DNA from: Olsenella sp. An188
GTDB taxonomy: Bacteria; Actinomycetota; Coriobacteriia; Coriobacteriales; Atopobiaceae
Assembly: GCF_002160255.1 (NCBI RefSeq)
Contig: NZ_NFKF01000003.1
Coordinates: 124,001 to 188,000, forward strand
Direction of reading: 5' to 3'
DNA length: 64,000 nt
In this document: one piece after another, positions 1-10,023 of the stretch
Numbering within the stretch: the stretch's first letter is position 1
Layout: every line of letters begins with the position of its first letter
The notes under the pieces: generated by a model
What the model saw: the letters and a program-made list of their open reading frames with translations, nothing else
The model's database searches: none
Told to the model about the DNA's origin: nothing
Made by a program: the position numbers and the translations under genes

Positions 1-10
1 GGCATCATCG

Positions 11-244
11 TGTGTAATATCGGCCTTCGAGCCATGTTTTCCGGGGTCTGCGGTGCAATTTGACCTTTCGGTCCATGCAAATTCACCCCTAGGCCGTGGA
101 ACCAGTTCGAAGTATTTGCTAATAAAATGATAAACCCCAGTTGGCGAGAGGCTGCCGGCGTGTCAGGTCTCGTCAGTTCATGGACCGAAGGGCAAAACTG
201 CACAGCGAGACGTGGGTTTCATGGATCGAAGGCCTCTTTTGCGC
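11..244. repeat. Intergenic repeat cluster, family 1, locus A
   Basis: Four copies of a word close to CATGGACCGAAGGCCAAATT followed by GCACAGC. Two are in reverse orientation (11-40 and 49-83) and two forward (177-209 and 217-244), around an AT-rich centre at about 110-135. The same arrangement recurs at 16532-16782. No coding sequence is supported between base 1 and the enolase stop. The centre also carries CCCCAGTTGGCGAGAGG (136-152), which recalls a module in the family 2 clusters. Confidence 0.75.
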
Positions 245-248
245 AAAA

Positions 249-279
249 AGGCCGTCTCGGCAACGAGCCGAGACGGCCT
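249..279 (-). terminator. Rho-independent terminator of eno
   Basis: Read on the minus strand, a 12-bp GC-rich stem (AGGCCGTCTCGG and its complement) with a 7-nt loop is followed by TTTTTGCGC. It starts 29 bases beyond the eno stop codon, a classic intrinsic terminator for enolase. Confidence 0.85.
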
Positions 280-308
280 CGGGGCGCCAGGCTGAGCCCG
301 CGCGTGCG

Positions 309-1622
<1,314 letters not shown>

Positions 1623-1629
1623 CTAACTT

Positions 1630-1803
1630 TCATGTCCTAAGTATACCCGTTCTAACTTTCCCTAGACCGAGACGGCGAGAAGAACGTCGGCTTGCGCACT
1701 TTTCCCGCCCGCGTCCGAGCGCGGCGGGCGCGCGGTTATACTTTTCGTGATAGTGGCGCGGCTGGTCGTACGGGGACGCCCACCGCACGAGCGAGGAGGT
1801 TGC
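1630..1803. promoter_or_regulatory. Divergent promoter region of eno and the purF-like gene
   Basis: The minus strand carries TATACT at 1645-1640 ahead of eno. The plus strand carries TATACT at 1737-1742 ahead of the PurF-like gene. Neither has a good -35 match. One GGCGAGAAGAAC copy lies at 1674-1685. The plus-strand -10 overlaps the immediate upstream flank of an alternative GTG at 1747, which argues for the ATG at 1804 with GGAGG just before it. Confidence 0.5.
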
Positions 1804-3225
1804 ATGGGAGCGTTCTTTGGCGCGGTCTCGCACCGTGACGTTGCACTTGACGTGTTCTTTGGCGTGGACTACCACTCTCACCTCGGAACCCGCCGGGCGG
1901 GCATGGTGAGCTGCCGCGAGGGCGGCGGCTTCAACCGCCAGATCCACTCGATCGAGAACACCCCCTTCCGCACCAAGTTCGAGCACGACCTCCCCGCGCT
2001 CTCGGGCACCTGCGCCATGGGCTGCATCTCCGACAATGACCCGCAGCCCCTGCTTGTCCGCTCCCACCTGGGCGTCTACGCCATCTCGACGGTGGGTGCC
2101 ATCGGCAACATGGACGAGCTCGTGGCTCGCTTCGAGGAGCAGGGCCACCAGTTCACCGCGATGGGGTCGGGCGGCGTCAACGTCAACGAGCTCGTGGCCG
2201 CGCTCGTGAACACGCAGGGCAGCATCGTCGAGGGCATCCGCTACGCGCAGGACCAGATCGAGGGCTCGCTCACGCTGCTCATCATGACCGAGTCGGGCGA
2301 GCTCATCGCCGCGCGCGACAAGATGGGCCGCCTGCCCGTCCTCATCGGCCGCGACGACGACGGCTACTGCGTGACCTTCGAGTCCTTCGCGTACGGCAAG
2401 CTCGGCTACGTCGACGAGCACGAGCTCGGCTCGGCGGAGATCGTGCGCATCACGGCGGACGGCTACGAGACGCTCTCCGCCCCCCGCGACGAGATGCGCA
2501 TCTGTGCGTTCCTCTGGGTCTACTACGGCTATCCCAACTCCACCTACGAGGGCGTCAACGTGGAGTGCATGCGCTACCGCAACGGTCAGGTCATGGCGCG
2601 CACCGAGCGCGAGCGCGGGCTCCTGCCCGAGGTCGACTACGTTGCCGGCATGCCCGACAGCGGCCTGCCGCACGGAATCGGCTACGCCACCGAGTCCGGC
2701 GTGCCGCTCGCACGCCCCTTCGTCAAGTACACGCCCACCTGGCCGCGCTCCTTCATGCCCGCCAACCAGGAGGTCCGCAACCGCGTGGCCAAGATGAAGC
2801 AGATTCCGGTGCCCGAGCTCATCCGTGACAAGCGCCTGCTGCTCGTGGACGACTCCATCGTCCGCGGCACCCAGATGCGCGAGACGATCGACTTCCTGCG
2901 CGACACCGGCGCCTCCGAGGTCCACATGCGCTCGGCCTGCCCGCCGATCATGTACGGCTGCAAGTTCCTCTCGTTCTCCCGCAGCCGCTCCGAGTACGAG
3001 CTCATCGCTCGCCGCAAGGTCCGCGAGCTCGAGGGCGACGAGGGAGAGAAGCACCTCGACGAGTACGCCGACGGCACGACCGAGCGCGGCCGCTGCCTGC
3101 TTCGCTCCATCTGCGAGGAGATGGGCTTCGACTCGCTGGAGTACCAGAGCCTCGACGGCATGCTCGAGGCCATCGGCATCGACCGCAAGAAGGTCTGCAC
3201 CTACTGCTGGAACGGCCGCGACTAA
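1804..3225 (+). CDS. PurF-like amidophosphoribosyltransferase lacking the glutaminase cysteine
   Basis: 473 residues with the PurF two-domain layout. The N-terminal Ntn-hydrolase-like half contains FFGVDYHSHLGTRRAGM where PurF has its Tyr-x-Gly-Leu-x-x-Leu-x-His-Arg-Gly block. The C-terminal type I phosphoribosyltransferase half has the exact PRPP motif LLLVDDSIVRGTQ near residues 343-356, and the protein ends in a CTYCW segment. PurF makes phosphoribosylamine in the first step of purine synthesis. Here the mature N-terminus reads MGAFFGAVS, so the family's cysteine nucleophile is absent. The protein may use ammonia, pair with another glutaminase, or act on another substrate. No purine gene is adjacent. 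Start chosen for the GAGGAGG ribosome site. Confidence 0.8.
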   Translation: MGAFFGAVSHRDVALDVFFGVDYHSHLGTRRAGMVSCREGGGFNRQIHSIENTPFRTKFEHDLPALSGTCAMGCISDNDPQPLLVRSHLGVYAISTVGAIGNMDELVARFEEQGHQFTAMGSGGVNVNELVAALVNTQGSIVEGIRYAQDQIEGSLTLLIMTESGELIAARDKMGRLPVLIGRDDDGYCVTFESFAYGKLGYVDEHELGSAEIVRITADGYETLSAPRDEMRICAFLWVYYGYPNSTYEGVNVECMRYRNGQVMARTERERGLLPEVDYVAGMPDSGLPHGIGYATESGVPLARPFVKYTPTWPRSFMPANQEVRNRVAKMKQIPVPELIRDKRLLLVDDSIVRGTQMRETIDFLRDTGASEVHMRSACPPIMYGCKFLSFSRSRSEYELIARRKVRELEGDEGEKHLDEYADGTTERGRCLLRSICEEMGFDSLEYQSLDGMLEAIGIDRKKVCTYCWNGRD

Positions 3226-3232
3226 CCTTTTC

Positions 3233-3308
3233 CCTCGTAGGCTTGACGTCAAGCCTGCGAGGCGTGGGACAGATGGGGTCGGAGGTAGGGTGTCCCACCT
3301 CCGACCCC
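3233..3308. terminator. Double-hairpin bidirectional terminator, copy 1 of a duplicated element
   Basis: Two adjacent inverted repeats lie between convergent genes. The first, 3233-3262, has 15-bp arms around GACGTC with one mismatch. The second, 3275-3308, has arms beginning GGGGTCGGAGGT and a TGT loop. A near-identical unit sits at 11226-11300, and both are followed by GGTGTCTCAC. Confidence 0.75.
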
Positions 3309-3314
3309 GGTGTC

Positions 3315-4487
3315 TCACTGGGGGAAGCGCCGCTGTAAGCGATCGCCGTAGAGACACATCGCCGCAAGCAAGCCAAAAAGCGCGCACGTGATGATGAAGG
3401 GCAGTTGCGGCCACGCGGCGTACGCGATTCCCGCAGCAAGTCCGCCCACGACCCAGCCGACCGAGCGCATCTCGTTGTACAGGCTCACGAGCTCGCCCTG
3501 GTGCTCCGGGCTCGCTGAGGTCACGAGCTCCTGCACGAGCGGCAGGTGCATGGCGTTGAAGACAGTAAAGACGAGGTTGCCCGCCACGAACGCCGGCCCC
3601 GACCCAGCGATCGTGAACGCGAGGCTCGTAGCGCACGCCAGCATGAAGACCACGCCGATGCTGCGCAGCAGGCGTCCCCTCCGCATGAGGCGCAGGGCGA
3701 TGAGCTGGTTTGCCACGAGCGTCACCACGCCGATCGACCCCTTCAGGTAGCCGATGTCGGCAGGCGTGAAGTCGAGCATGTCCTTGAGGTAGTAGTTGAG
3801 CGACTGCTCGTATATGGTGAGCGCGCTCATTGACACCAGCACCACGGCGAGAAACGCCACCACACGATGCCGCACCCGGAAGTCCGCGGAGCCGAGCTTG
3901 AGGGGGTTCCCGTCGCGTAGAAGCCGGCCGAGTCCAACGCGCTCGGTTCCGTACGCGCTTCCAAGCAGCGCGAGGGCGAGCCCCGCGACGGCGAGTACGC
4001 CCGTCTGCGCGAAGAACGACCGCACGTAGCCAGCGTCGCCGATGATCCCGCCCGCCGTGTAGCCCAGCGCCGTGGTGACCGCGGTCGCGGTGGCCAGATA
4101 GGTGAGGTTCCGCGCGCGCTTCTCGTCAGGCGAGGACCTCACGAGATAGACGAGCGACGCCACGTTAATCATGGCAACGAAGAAGCCGCTCAGAAGACGC
4201 CAGAGGATTACCTGGGCCTCGTTGGTTGACGCGAGAAACATCAGCTGCATCGCCGCGTAGCCAAGGCAGCCCACGGCAAAGACGCCCTTGCTCTCAAAGC
4301 GCACGCAGAGCTCGCCGGCCTCCTTTGAGAACAGGAAGCTCGTGAGGGCCATCGCTGCGTATGACACGCCAAAGATCCAGTCCTGCATTCCCATCTCCGC
4401 GATGAAGGTGGGGGTGACCGGGTGCACGAGGTTGAAGCCCAGGTTCTGGAGGCTCACAACCGCGATGAGAAACGCTGACTGGCTCAT
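3315..4487 (-). CDS. MFS transporter
   Basis: 390-residue integral membrane protein with about 12 hydrophobic segments and no signal peptide, matching a major facilitator superfamily permease. The N-terminus MSQSAFLIAVVSLQNLGFN leads into the first helix. A cytoplasmic loop SSPDEKRARNLT sits in the middle and an arginine-rich tail ends the protein. The ATG at 4487 has AAAGGA six bases upstream. It is transcribed away from the GntR-headed PTS operon, so it could export or import a related metabolite under the same regulator, but that is inference. Substrate not predictable. Confidence 0.85.
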   Translation of the reverse strand: MSQSAFLIAVVSLQNLGFNLVHPVTPTFIAEMGMQDWIFGVSYAAMALTSFLFSKEAGELCVRFESKGVFAVGCLGYAAMQLMFLASTNEAQVILWRLLSGFFVAMINVASLVYLVRSSPDEKRARNLTYLATATAVTTALGYTAGGIIGDAGYVRSFFAQTGVLAVAGLALALLGSAYGTERVGLGRLLRDGNPLKLGSADFRVRHRVVAFLAVVLVSMSALTIYEQSLNYYLKDMLDFTPADIGYLKGSIGVVTLVANQLIALRLMRRGRLLRSIGVVFMLACATSLAFTIAGSGPAFVAGNLVFTVFNAMHLPLVQELVTSASPEHQGELVSLYNEMRSVGWVVGGLAAGIAYAAWPQLPFIITCALFGLLAAMCLYGDRLQRRFPQ

Positions 4488-4622
4488 ATGGGTCCTTTCG
4501 CCGACTAAGGCTATTATAATAAGCCATCGTTGTTTTATAAATGTGTCATAACAAGATGCGCGGCGGAGCGGGGAGGAGCGCAATGCCGCGCATCGCGCGA
4601 GACACGAAAGGAGGAGGCGAGC
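4488..4622. promoter_or_regulatory. Divergent promoter/operator region between MFS gene and PTS operon
   Basis: A 135-bp AT-rich gap. TATAAT lies at 4515-4520 inside a near-palindrome (GGCTATTATAATAAGCC). A second imperfect dyad beginning TGTTTTATAAATG and ending TCATAACA covers 4531-4553. Both are plausible sites for the GntR/UTRA regulator encoded immediately to the right. Assignment is by position and symmetry only. Confidence 0.5.
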
Positions 4623-5384
4623 ATGACGGGCAGTCCCATCGACAAGACGTCGGAAGAGCCCCTCTACTACCAGCTCTACAGCGTTCTCAAGGAGAGGATC
4701 GTCGACGGCACCTACCAGGTGGGGGAGACCCTCCCCAGCGAGAACGAGATGATCCGCGAGTTTGGCGTCTCTCGCATCACTGTTCGGCGCGCCCTCTCTG
4801 ACCTAGAGAACGACGGCTACATCGAGAAGCGCAAGGGCAAGGGCTCCATCGTCTTGCGCATGCGGCTCGACCGCCCCCTCACGGTGTTCAACTCGTTCTC
4901 GGGCGACGCCATCGCGCGCGGCGACCGACCCGGCTCCATCGTCCTAAGCGTCGAGCGCATGCTCGCCGGCGTGCACGTGGCCGAGAAGCTCGGCATCTCG
5001 GCAAACGACGAGGTCTACGCGCTCATCCGTCTGCGCCTGCTCAACGGGCGCATCGTCGCTCTCCACAAGTCCTACGTCCGCACGGACCTCGGCTTCGAGA
5101 TATCGCCGGAGGACTTCGGTGAGGACACGAGCCTCTACTCCTTCCTCGAGGAGCACGGCATCGTCTTGGGAAGCGCGGACGAGACCGTGGAGGCGCGCCT
5201 GGCGACCGCGGAGCTCCGGCGCTACCTCTTCATAGACGAGCAGTACTGCGCCGTGGTCTACAAGGAGCGCGTGACCTACGACGCCCGCATGAACCCAATC
5301 GAGTTCTCCGAGAACTCCTACCTCGGCGACCAGTACAAGTACTCCATCCACATCGTCAACGTGACGGGAGGCATCCAAAGGTGA
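4623..5384 (+). CDS. GntR family (HutC/UTRA) transcriptional regulator of the PTS operon
   Basis: 253 residues. The N-terminal GntR winged helix (about 12-80) shows LYYQLYSVLKERI, LPSENEMIREFGVSRITVRRAL and the wing IEKRKGKGS. The rest is a UTRA effector domain of the HutC subfamily, which usually binds a sugar phosphate or related catabolite. It is the first gene of the operon and overlaps the next gene by GTGA, so it probably senses the PTS substrate or an intermediate and controls its own operon. Start chosen at the ATG with GGAGG eight bases upstream. Confidence 0.93.
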   Translation: MTGSPIDKTSEEPLYYQLYSVLKERIVDGTYQVGETLPSENEMIREFGVSRITVRRALSDLENDGYIEKRKGKGSIVLRMRLDRPLTVFNSFSGDAIARGDRPGSIVLSVERMLAGVHVAEKLGISANDEVYALIRLRLLNGRIVALHKSYVRTDLGFEISPEDFGEDTSLYSFLEEHGIVLGSADETVEARLATAELRRYLFIDEQYCAVVYKERVTYDARMNPIEFSENSYLGDQYKYSIHIVNVTGGIQR

Positions 5385-6118
5385 GGCGCTTTGACTTCCA
5401 CTCGCATCTTGGCAAGACGCGCAGCGGCGACGACAACAGCTGCTCTCAGATGGTCGAGCAGCTCTCGGCTTACGGCATCGAGAAAGTCGGCATCGTCTCG
5501 CTGTCCCAGAACAGCATGCGCGAGAACAACGACGTGATCGCGGCGGCCATGCGGGAGCGCCCCGACTTCGTGGTGGGCTACGCGGACATCGACCCGAAGG
5601 ACCCGCTCGCCTACGACGAGATCGACCGCACCCTCGGTGACCTGCGTATGAACGGCGTCAAGTTCATGAGCTGGAAGCACGGCTACAACGTCGAGAACTG
5701 CCCGCAGCTCGAGGGCGTCGTGGACGCGATCGCGCGTTACGGCGTGCACATCCAGATCCACGGTGGGGCATCCCCGCTCTGCACGCCATACGTCTGGACG
5801 CTCTTCGCCCGCAAGCACCCCGAGATCGACTTCGTCTTCACGCACGTCTGCGGGCGCGAGTTTGGTACCACCTGCATCGAGCTCGTCCGCGACATACCCA
5901 ACTTCTCCGTCGAGACGAGCGCAAACGAGGAGATGGACATCTTGCGTGAGGCCGTGCGCGTGCTTGGCAGCGAGCGCGTGGTCTTTGGAACGGACTGGCC
6001 CTACAAGCCCACCAACATCGAGGTCGACAAGATCTTGGAGCTCGGCCTCTCGGACGAGGAGCTGGAGAACGTGTTCTGGCGCAACGCGCAGCGCATCTGG
6101 GACACGCCCAACGCCTAG
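5381..6118 (+). CDS. Amidohydrolase 2 family hydrolase (lactonase-like), first paralogue
   Basis: 245 residues, GTG start overlapping the regulator stop. It looks like a TIM-barrel metallohydrolase of the Amidohydro_2 family, whose members hydrolyse lactones and related ring compounds. Apparent metal or catalytic residues are all present: DFHSH (His7, His9), His127 in IQIHGG, His155 in FTHVCGREFG and Asp205 in FGTDWP. Its place at the head of a PTS operon suggests it opens a lactone or cleaves a C-N bond of the imported, phosphorylated compound. The true substrate is unknown. A diverged paralogue of almost the same length is encoded at 8330. Confidence 0.85.
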   Translation: MRRFDFHSHLGKTRSGDDNSCSQMVEQLSAYGIEKVGIVSLSQNSMRENNDVIAAAMRERPDFVVGYADIDPKDPLAYDEIDRTLGDLRMNGVKFMSWKHGYNVENCPQLEGVVDAIARYGVHIQIHGGASPLCTPYVWTLFARKHPEIDFVFTHVCGREFGTTCIELVRDIPNFSVETSANEEMDILREAVRVLGSERVVFGTDWPYKPTNIEVDKILELGLSDEELENVFWRNAQRIWDTPNA

Positions 6119-6155
6119 CGCCGGCAGCAGAGAAACCAGTCAGAAAGGGAGAACC

Positions 6156-6650
6156 ATGAACGTCACCAACTTCCGTATTGATGACCGGCTCATCCACGGC
6201 CAGATCGTCACCCAGTGGATCGCTGACTCGGCGGCCAAGAGGATCGTCGTCGCCGACGACCGCGCTGCCGCGGACCCAACGCAGCAGATGCTGCTCAAGC
6301 TCACGGTGCCGGGAGGGATCTCGCTCGACATCCTGACGATCGCAGACGCTGCCGAGCTTCTCGCCAGGGACGAAAGCGAGCAGAACGTGCTGCTCATCGT
6401 GCGAAACCCCAAGGCTGCCTACGAGCTTGTCGAGGCGGGCTTCTCGCCCAAGAGTGTCAACGTGGGCAACATCTCGAACTCCCGCTCCGAGGTGGGACGC
6501 AAGCGCCTGCTCGCGTTCATCTACGTGGAGCCGGACGACGTGGCGTATCTCAGGAAGCTGATGGAAAGGGGGATTGAGCTCGAGATTCGCGCCGTCCCGG
6601 CGGACCGGCCCATCGACGTCGATGAGCTGCTGAGAAAAAACTCGCTTTAG
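6156..6650 (+). CDS. PTS mannose/fructose/sorbose-class EIIB
   Basis: 164 residues, the normal length of a stand-alone mannose-class IIB. The phosphorylated histidine is His14 in FRIDDRLIHGQI, and the following WIADSAAKRIVVADD stretch is typical. It accepts phosphate from IIA and passes it to the incoming sugar through IIC/IID. It lies in the operon 37 bp after the amidohydrolase, with GAAAGGGAG upstream of the ATG. Specificity among gluconate, aminosugar, fructosamine and other substrates cannot be read from IIB. Confidence 0.95.
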   Translation: MNVTNFRIDDRLIHGQIVTQWIADSAAKRIVVADDRAAADPTQQMLLKLTVPGGISLDILTIADAAELLARDESEQNVLLIVRNPKAAYELVEAGFSPKSVNVGNISNSRSEVGRKRLLAFIYVEPDDVAYLRKLMERGIELEIRAVPADRPIDVDELLRKNSL

Positions 6651-6662
6651 AAGGGAAGGACC

Positions 6663-7424
6663 ATGGATTCTGGACTGCTCGTGCAGGCTCTGGTGCTGAC
6701 GCTTGTCACCTGGCTCATGTTCTTTGACAAGTACTGCACCCAGTTCTTCACGTACCGACCCGTGGTGATCGGGCCCATCGTTGGCCTCATCATGGGCAAC
6801 TTCGAGATTGGCCTTCAGGTGGGCTGCATCGTGGAGCTCATGTTCCTGGGCCAGGTCTTCGTGGGTACGGCCCTGCCGCCCGAGGAGACCTTCTCGACGA
6901 TCCTCGCCGCGGCCTTTGCGTGCATCGCAAACTCCACCGAGGTCGCGCTTGCCACGGCGCTCCCGCTTGCGGTTCTCGCCCAGATGGGCATGTACTTCCG
7001 CAACATGGTGCTGTGCGTCTGGACGGGGCACCGCCTCGAGGCTGCCGTCGAGCGGCATGACCTGAGGGGGATCACGATGAACTGCCTCGTACTCCCGAAC
7101 GTGTTCAACTTCGTCCTGTTCGCTCTTCCGGTATTCTTGGCGGTCTACTTTGGAGCGGATTTGGTGCAGAGCATTATCAACGTGATCCCCCAGTCGATTA
7201 TAACTGGCCTTGCCGTGGGCGGTAACATGATCGGCGCCGTCGGCCTCTCGCTGCTCATGAAGTCGATCAACTTCTCCAAGATGTGGTACTTCTTCCTGAT
7301 TGGCTTCTTCTTCGCCAGCTACCTGGGCATCGGCAACATCGGCATCACCGTACTCGCCATCATCTGCGTCGCCGTCGCCTTCTACTCCGACCGCGAGCGC
7401 GACGAGCAGGTCGCCGTAGGCTGA
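6663..7424 (+). CDS. PTS mannose-class EIIC membrane component
   Basis: 253-residue membrane protein. The segment TQFFTYRPVVIGPIVGLIMGN, the conserved LGQVFVGTALPPEE loop and several further helices identify the IIC permease of a mannose-family PTS. It forms the translocation channel with IID. It starts 12 bp after IIB with GAAGGGAAGG upstream of the ATG. Confidence 0.93.
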   Translation: MDSGLLVQALVLTLVTWLMFFDKYCTQFFTYRPVVIGPIVGLIMGNFEIGLQVGCIVELMFLGQVFVGTALPPEETFSTILAAAFACIANSTEVALATALPLAVLAQMGMYFRNMVLCVWTGHRLEAAVERHDLRGITMNCLVLPNVFNFVLFALPVFLAVYFGADLVQSIINVIPQSIITGLAVGGNMIGAVGLSLLMKSINFSKMWYFFLIGFFFASYLGIGNIGITVLAIICVAVAFYSDRERDEQVAVG

Positions 7425-7459
7425 CCAATCCCACCGACACGCGACAGAAGGGCATAGCC

Positions 7460-8311
7460 ATGTCTGAAACTGTGAACACCGCGCAGGACGAGTCCCTGCG
7501 GCGGCTCAGCAAGAAGGACCTCCTAAAGCTCTACATCTACTCCCAGGCCTTCGTCTCCGGCTTCAACTACGAGAAGCAGGAGGCCCCCGGCACCGTCTTC
7601 TCGCTCATCCCCGTGATTGAGAAGGTCTATGACAACGACGAGGAGAAGGTCGAGGCGTACCGTCGCCACACCGAGCTCTTCCTTACCGAGGCGCACCTCT
7701 CCCACCTGGTCCTGGGCATCACGGCGGCCATGGAGGAGGAGAACGCGCTGAGGCACGATATCGACCCGGCGTCCATCGGAGCCATCAAGTCTGCCCTCAT
7801 GGGCCCGTTCGCCGGCATCGGCGACTCGCTCTACCACGGCACGCTGCGTCCGATCATGGCGGGCCTCGCCGTCTCGCTCATCACCGCGAGCGGCTACACC
7901 AGCCCGCTCGGCGCAATCCTGTTCCTCGTGGTGATGGCGGGCGTGGGCCAGGTGCTGCGCTACCTCGGAATCATGTACGGCTACAAGCAGGGCGTCTCTC
8001 TCGTGGCCAAGATCCAGAGTAGCGGCCTGCTCCAGAAGCTCACCAAATACGCCTCCATCGCCGCGTGCGTGGTCATCGGAGGCTTTGTCTCCAACCTCGT
8101 GGCCATGAACCTCGCGGTTACCTACTCCGCGGGGGAGACGGTGGTCTCCCTGCAGGAGACGCTCGACGGGATGATGCCGAGCATGCTTCCGCTGGCTCTC
8201 ACGCTCGTGTGCTTCTGGCTCATCGACAAGAAGAAGGTCGGCCCCGTCCCGCTCATGTTCATCGTCATGATCCTGGGCGTCATCGGGAGCATGGCCGGAA
8301 TCCTGGCCTAG
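7460..8311 (+). CDS. PTS mannose-class EIID membrane component
   Basis: 283 residues. The N-terminal cytoplasmic part (LSKKDLLKLYIYSQAFVSGFN) and the family signature GPFAGIGDSLYHGTLRPI near residue 115 mark a IID subunit. Hydrophobic helices fill the C-terminal half. It partners IIC in substrate transport. The ATG at 7460 was chosen because the upstream extension is arginine-rich and overlaps the end of IIC in another frame. Confidence 0.94.
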   Translation: MSETVNTAQDESLRRLSKKDLLKLYIYSQAFVSGFNYEKQEAPGTVFSLIPVIEKVYDNDEEKVEAYRRHTELFLTEAHLSHLVLGITAAMEEENALRHDIDPASIGAIKSALMGPFAGIGDSLYHGTLRPIMAGLAVSLITASGYTSPLGAILFLVVMAGVGQVLRYLGIMYGYKQGVSLVAKIQSSGLLQKLTKYASIAACVVIGGFVSNLVAMNLAVTYSAGETVVSLQETLDGMMPSMLPLALTLVCFWLIDKKKVGPVPLMFIVMILGVIGSMAGILA

Positions 8312-8329
8312 CAGGCGTAAGGAGCTGAA

Positions 8330-9058
8330 ATGGTCATCGACTATCATGCGCACCTCCCCTGGAGCAGGGAAGAGGACCGCTACCTTGTTGAGGACTGCCT
8401 GGAGGACATGGACGCCAACGGCATCGACGTGCGCATGATCTCCGCGCTGGACGGCTACTCGGTCCGCGAGCAGAACGCGGCCGTCCAGCGCGCAGTCGAG
8501 GCGCACCCCGACCGCCTGCTGGGCTCGGCGGTCATCAACCCGCGGATGCGCGATTGCCGGGAGGAGATGGAGCGCGTGGTGGCGTCGGGTGCGTTCCGCG
8601 CGATCGAGCTCGACGGCATGGAGCACAGCTACTACCCGGAGACCCAGCGCGTGTGGCTCGACCCCATCCTCGAGATGGCGAGAGACGCCGGAATGGTCGT
8701 CAACTGCTTCACCGGCTGGGGCCCGCGCTCGATGCCCGTGCAGTGGGCGCTCTACGCGCGACGCTTCCCGGGCCTTCCGTTCGTGATGCTCCACATGGGG
8801 ACCACCGACTTTGGCTACGGCTGCGTGAAGATGGTCCCCGAGTACGACAACGTCTGGGTGGAGACGAGCTGCCTGTACGAGTTTCCCATCATCCGCAGGG
8901 CGCTTGCTGCCATCGACCACGAGAAGATCCTTTTTGGGACGCACTACCCGCACAAGTCGACGCACTGCTCGCTCCATGCGTTCGACCTTCTCGGCCTTGA
9001 CGACGAATTCATCGAGCGGCATCGCTGCCTGAACGCAAAGGAGCTGCTGGGACTATGA
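8330..9058 (+). CDS. Amidohydrolase 2 family protein, second paralogue with altered active site
   Basis: 242 residues, collinear with the amidohydrolase at 5381. It keeps an HxH pair (His6, His8 in DYHAH) and His155 (LHMGTTDFGYG). However, the strand-five histidine equivalent to His127 is Phe127 (NCFTGWG), and the aspartate in the FGTDWP motif is His205 (FGTHYPHKS). These changes suggest altered metal binding, a different chemistry, or a non-catalytic partner of the first paralogue. It is coupled to the next gene by an ATGA overlap. Confidence 0.82.
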   Translation: MVIDYHAHLPWSREEDRYLVEDCLEDMDANGIDVRMISALDGYSVREQNAAVQRAVEAHPDRLLGSAVINPRMRDCREEMERVVASGAFRAIELDGMEHSYYPETQRVWLDPILEMARDAGMVVNCFTGWGPRSMPVQWALYARRFPGLPFVMLHMGTTDFGYGCVKMVPEYDNVWVETSCLYEFPIIRRALAAIDHEKILFGTHYPHKSTHCSLHAFDLLGLDDEFIERHRCLNAKELLGL

Positions 9059-10023
9059 GGAAGAAAAACGAGGTGCGGGCGCTGCTCGCCGAAGACGTCG
9101 TCTCGCTCTTCGACGACATCGACCAGAGCCGCGTGCTGGGGGCCAACGCGCAGATTGGGCTCATGCAGCAAATGATGCGCAGCGTGGTCGAGCACGCGCG
9201 TGGCGAGGGGCTCGACGTGATGCGCGGGCGCGTGGGAGACCTGGTGGACTACTACAAGGGGACGCGCGGGCAGAACTCGCGTGCGATCTACAACGCGCTG
9301 GGCGTCATGACGACCGCGTCGTTTGCCGAGGGCGTGACGGACGAAGGGGAGTTTGCGGGACGGCTGTTGCGCGACATCGACTCGTTCCAGGAGGACAACG
9401 CGCACAACGTGGAGAAGCTCGTGTCGTTTGCCGTGAACGCCTGCGCGCCCTTCTCGCACGTGATGTGCTTTGACTACTCGTCCACGGTGGAGGCGTTCAT
9501 CCGGGCCCTGCCCGCGGACGTGGTCGTCTCGATTCCTGAGAGCCGGGCGCTTGACGGCGGGGCCCCGTTCCTGCGCGGGGCGGTGGAGTCCGGCCATGCG
9601 GTTCGCTTCATACCGGACACGTGCATGATGGACGAGCTCGCCTCCTGCGACGCTGCGTTCATCGGGGCGGAGACCATCTACGCGGACGGGACGACGTTCA
9701 ACACCATCGGCTCTGACGTCCTGGCCGTGGTGGCACGCCATCTGGGAAAACCCTTCTACGTGCTGACGCCGCTGCTCAAGCTCGACCTGCGTGCGGTGCG
9801 TGGCACGCGAAGGCTGCGCCCGATGGAGTTTGACTACGCGCGTCGCCTGGGCGAGGTTGTTCCGGGCGAGCTGAGGGACCGCGTGGACTGCACCGGGGTG
9901 AAGCTCGTCTCGGTACCTGGGGAGCTGGTGACCGCCGTGGTGTGTGAGCGGGGCGTCATTCCGTCCGCGGGGCTGTTCCCGATTGCGCTCGAGTACGGCA
10001 GGAGTCTGGGGGAGGAGATCTGA
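9055..10023 (+). CDS. eIF2B-like (sugar phosphate isomerase family) protein
   Basis: 322 residues. The C-terminal half has the signature of the eIF-2B alpha/beta/delta family, which includes methylthioribose-1-phosphate isomerase and ribose-1,5-bisphosphate isomerase: CDAAFIGAETIYADG followed by NTIGSDVLAVVARHLGKPFYV. The N-terminal half is helical. In a sugar PTS operon a sugar-phosphate aldose-ketose isomerase role is more likely than translation initiation. ATGA overlap with the upstream gene and TGATG overlap with the downstream gene imply tight co-expression. Confidence 0.8.
   Translation: MRKKNEVRALLAEDVVSLFDDIDQSRVLGANAQIGLMQQMMRSVVEHARGEGLDVMRGRVGDLVDYYKGTRGQNSRAIYNALGVMTTASFAEGVTDEGEFAGRLLRDIDSFQEDNAHNVEKLVSFAVNACAPFSHVMCFDYSSTVEAFIRALPADVVVSIPESRALDGGAPFLRGAVESGHAVRFIPDTCMMDELASCDAAFIGAETIYADGTTFNTIGSDVLAVVARHLGKPFYVLTPLLKLDLRAVRGTRRLRPMEFDYARRLGEVVPGELRDRVDCTGVKLVSVPGELVTAVVCERGVIPSAGLFPIALEYGRSLGEEI

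Noticed and set aside
1747-1803. Upstream GTG start giving the PurF-like protein a cysteine
   Set aside because: The GTG lies five bases from a TATACT element and lacks a ribosome site, while GAGGAGG precedes the ATG at 1804. The cysteine would also be two residues out of register with PurF.
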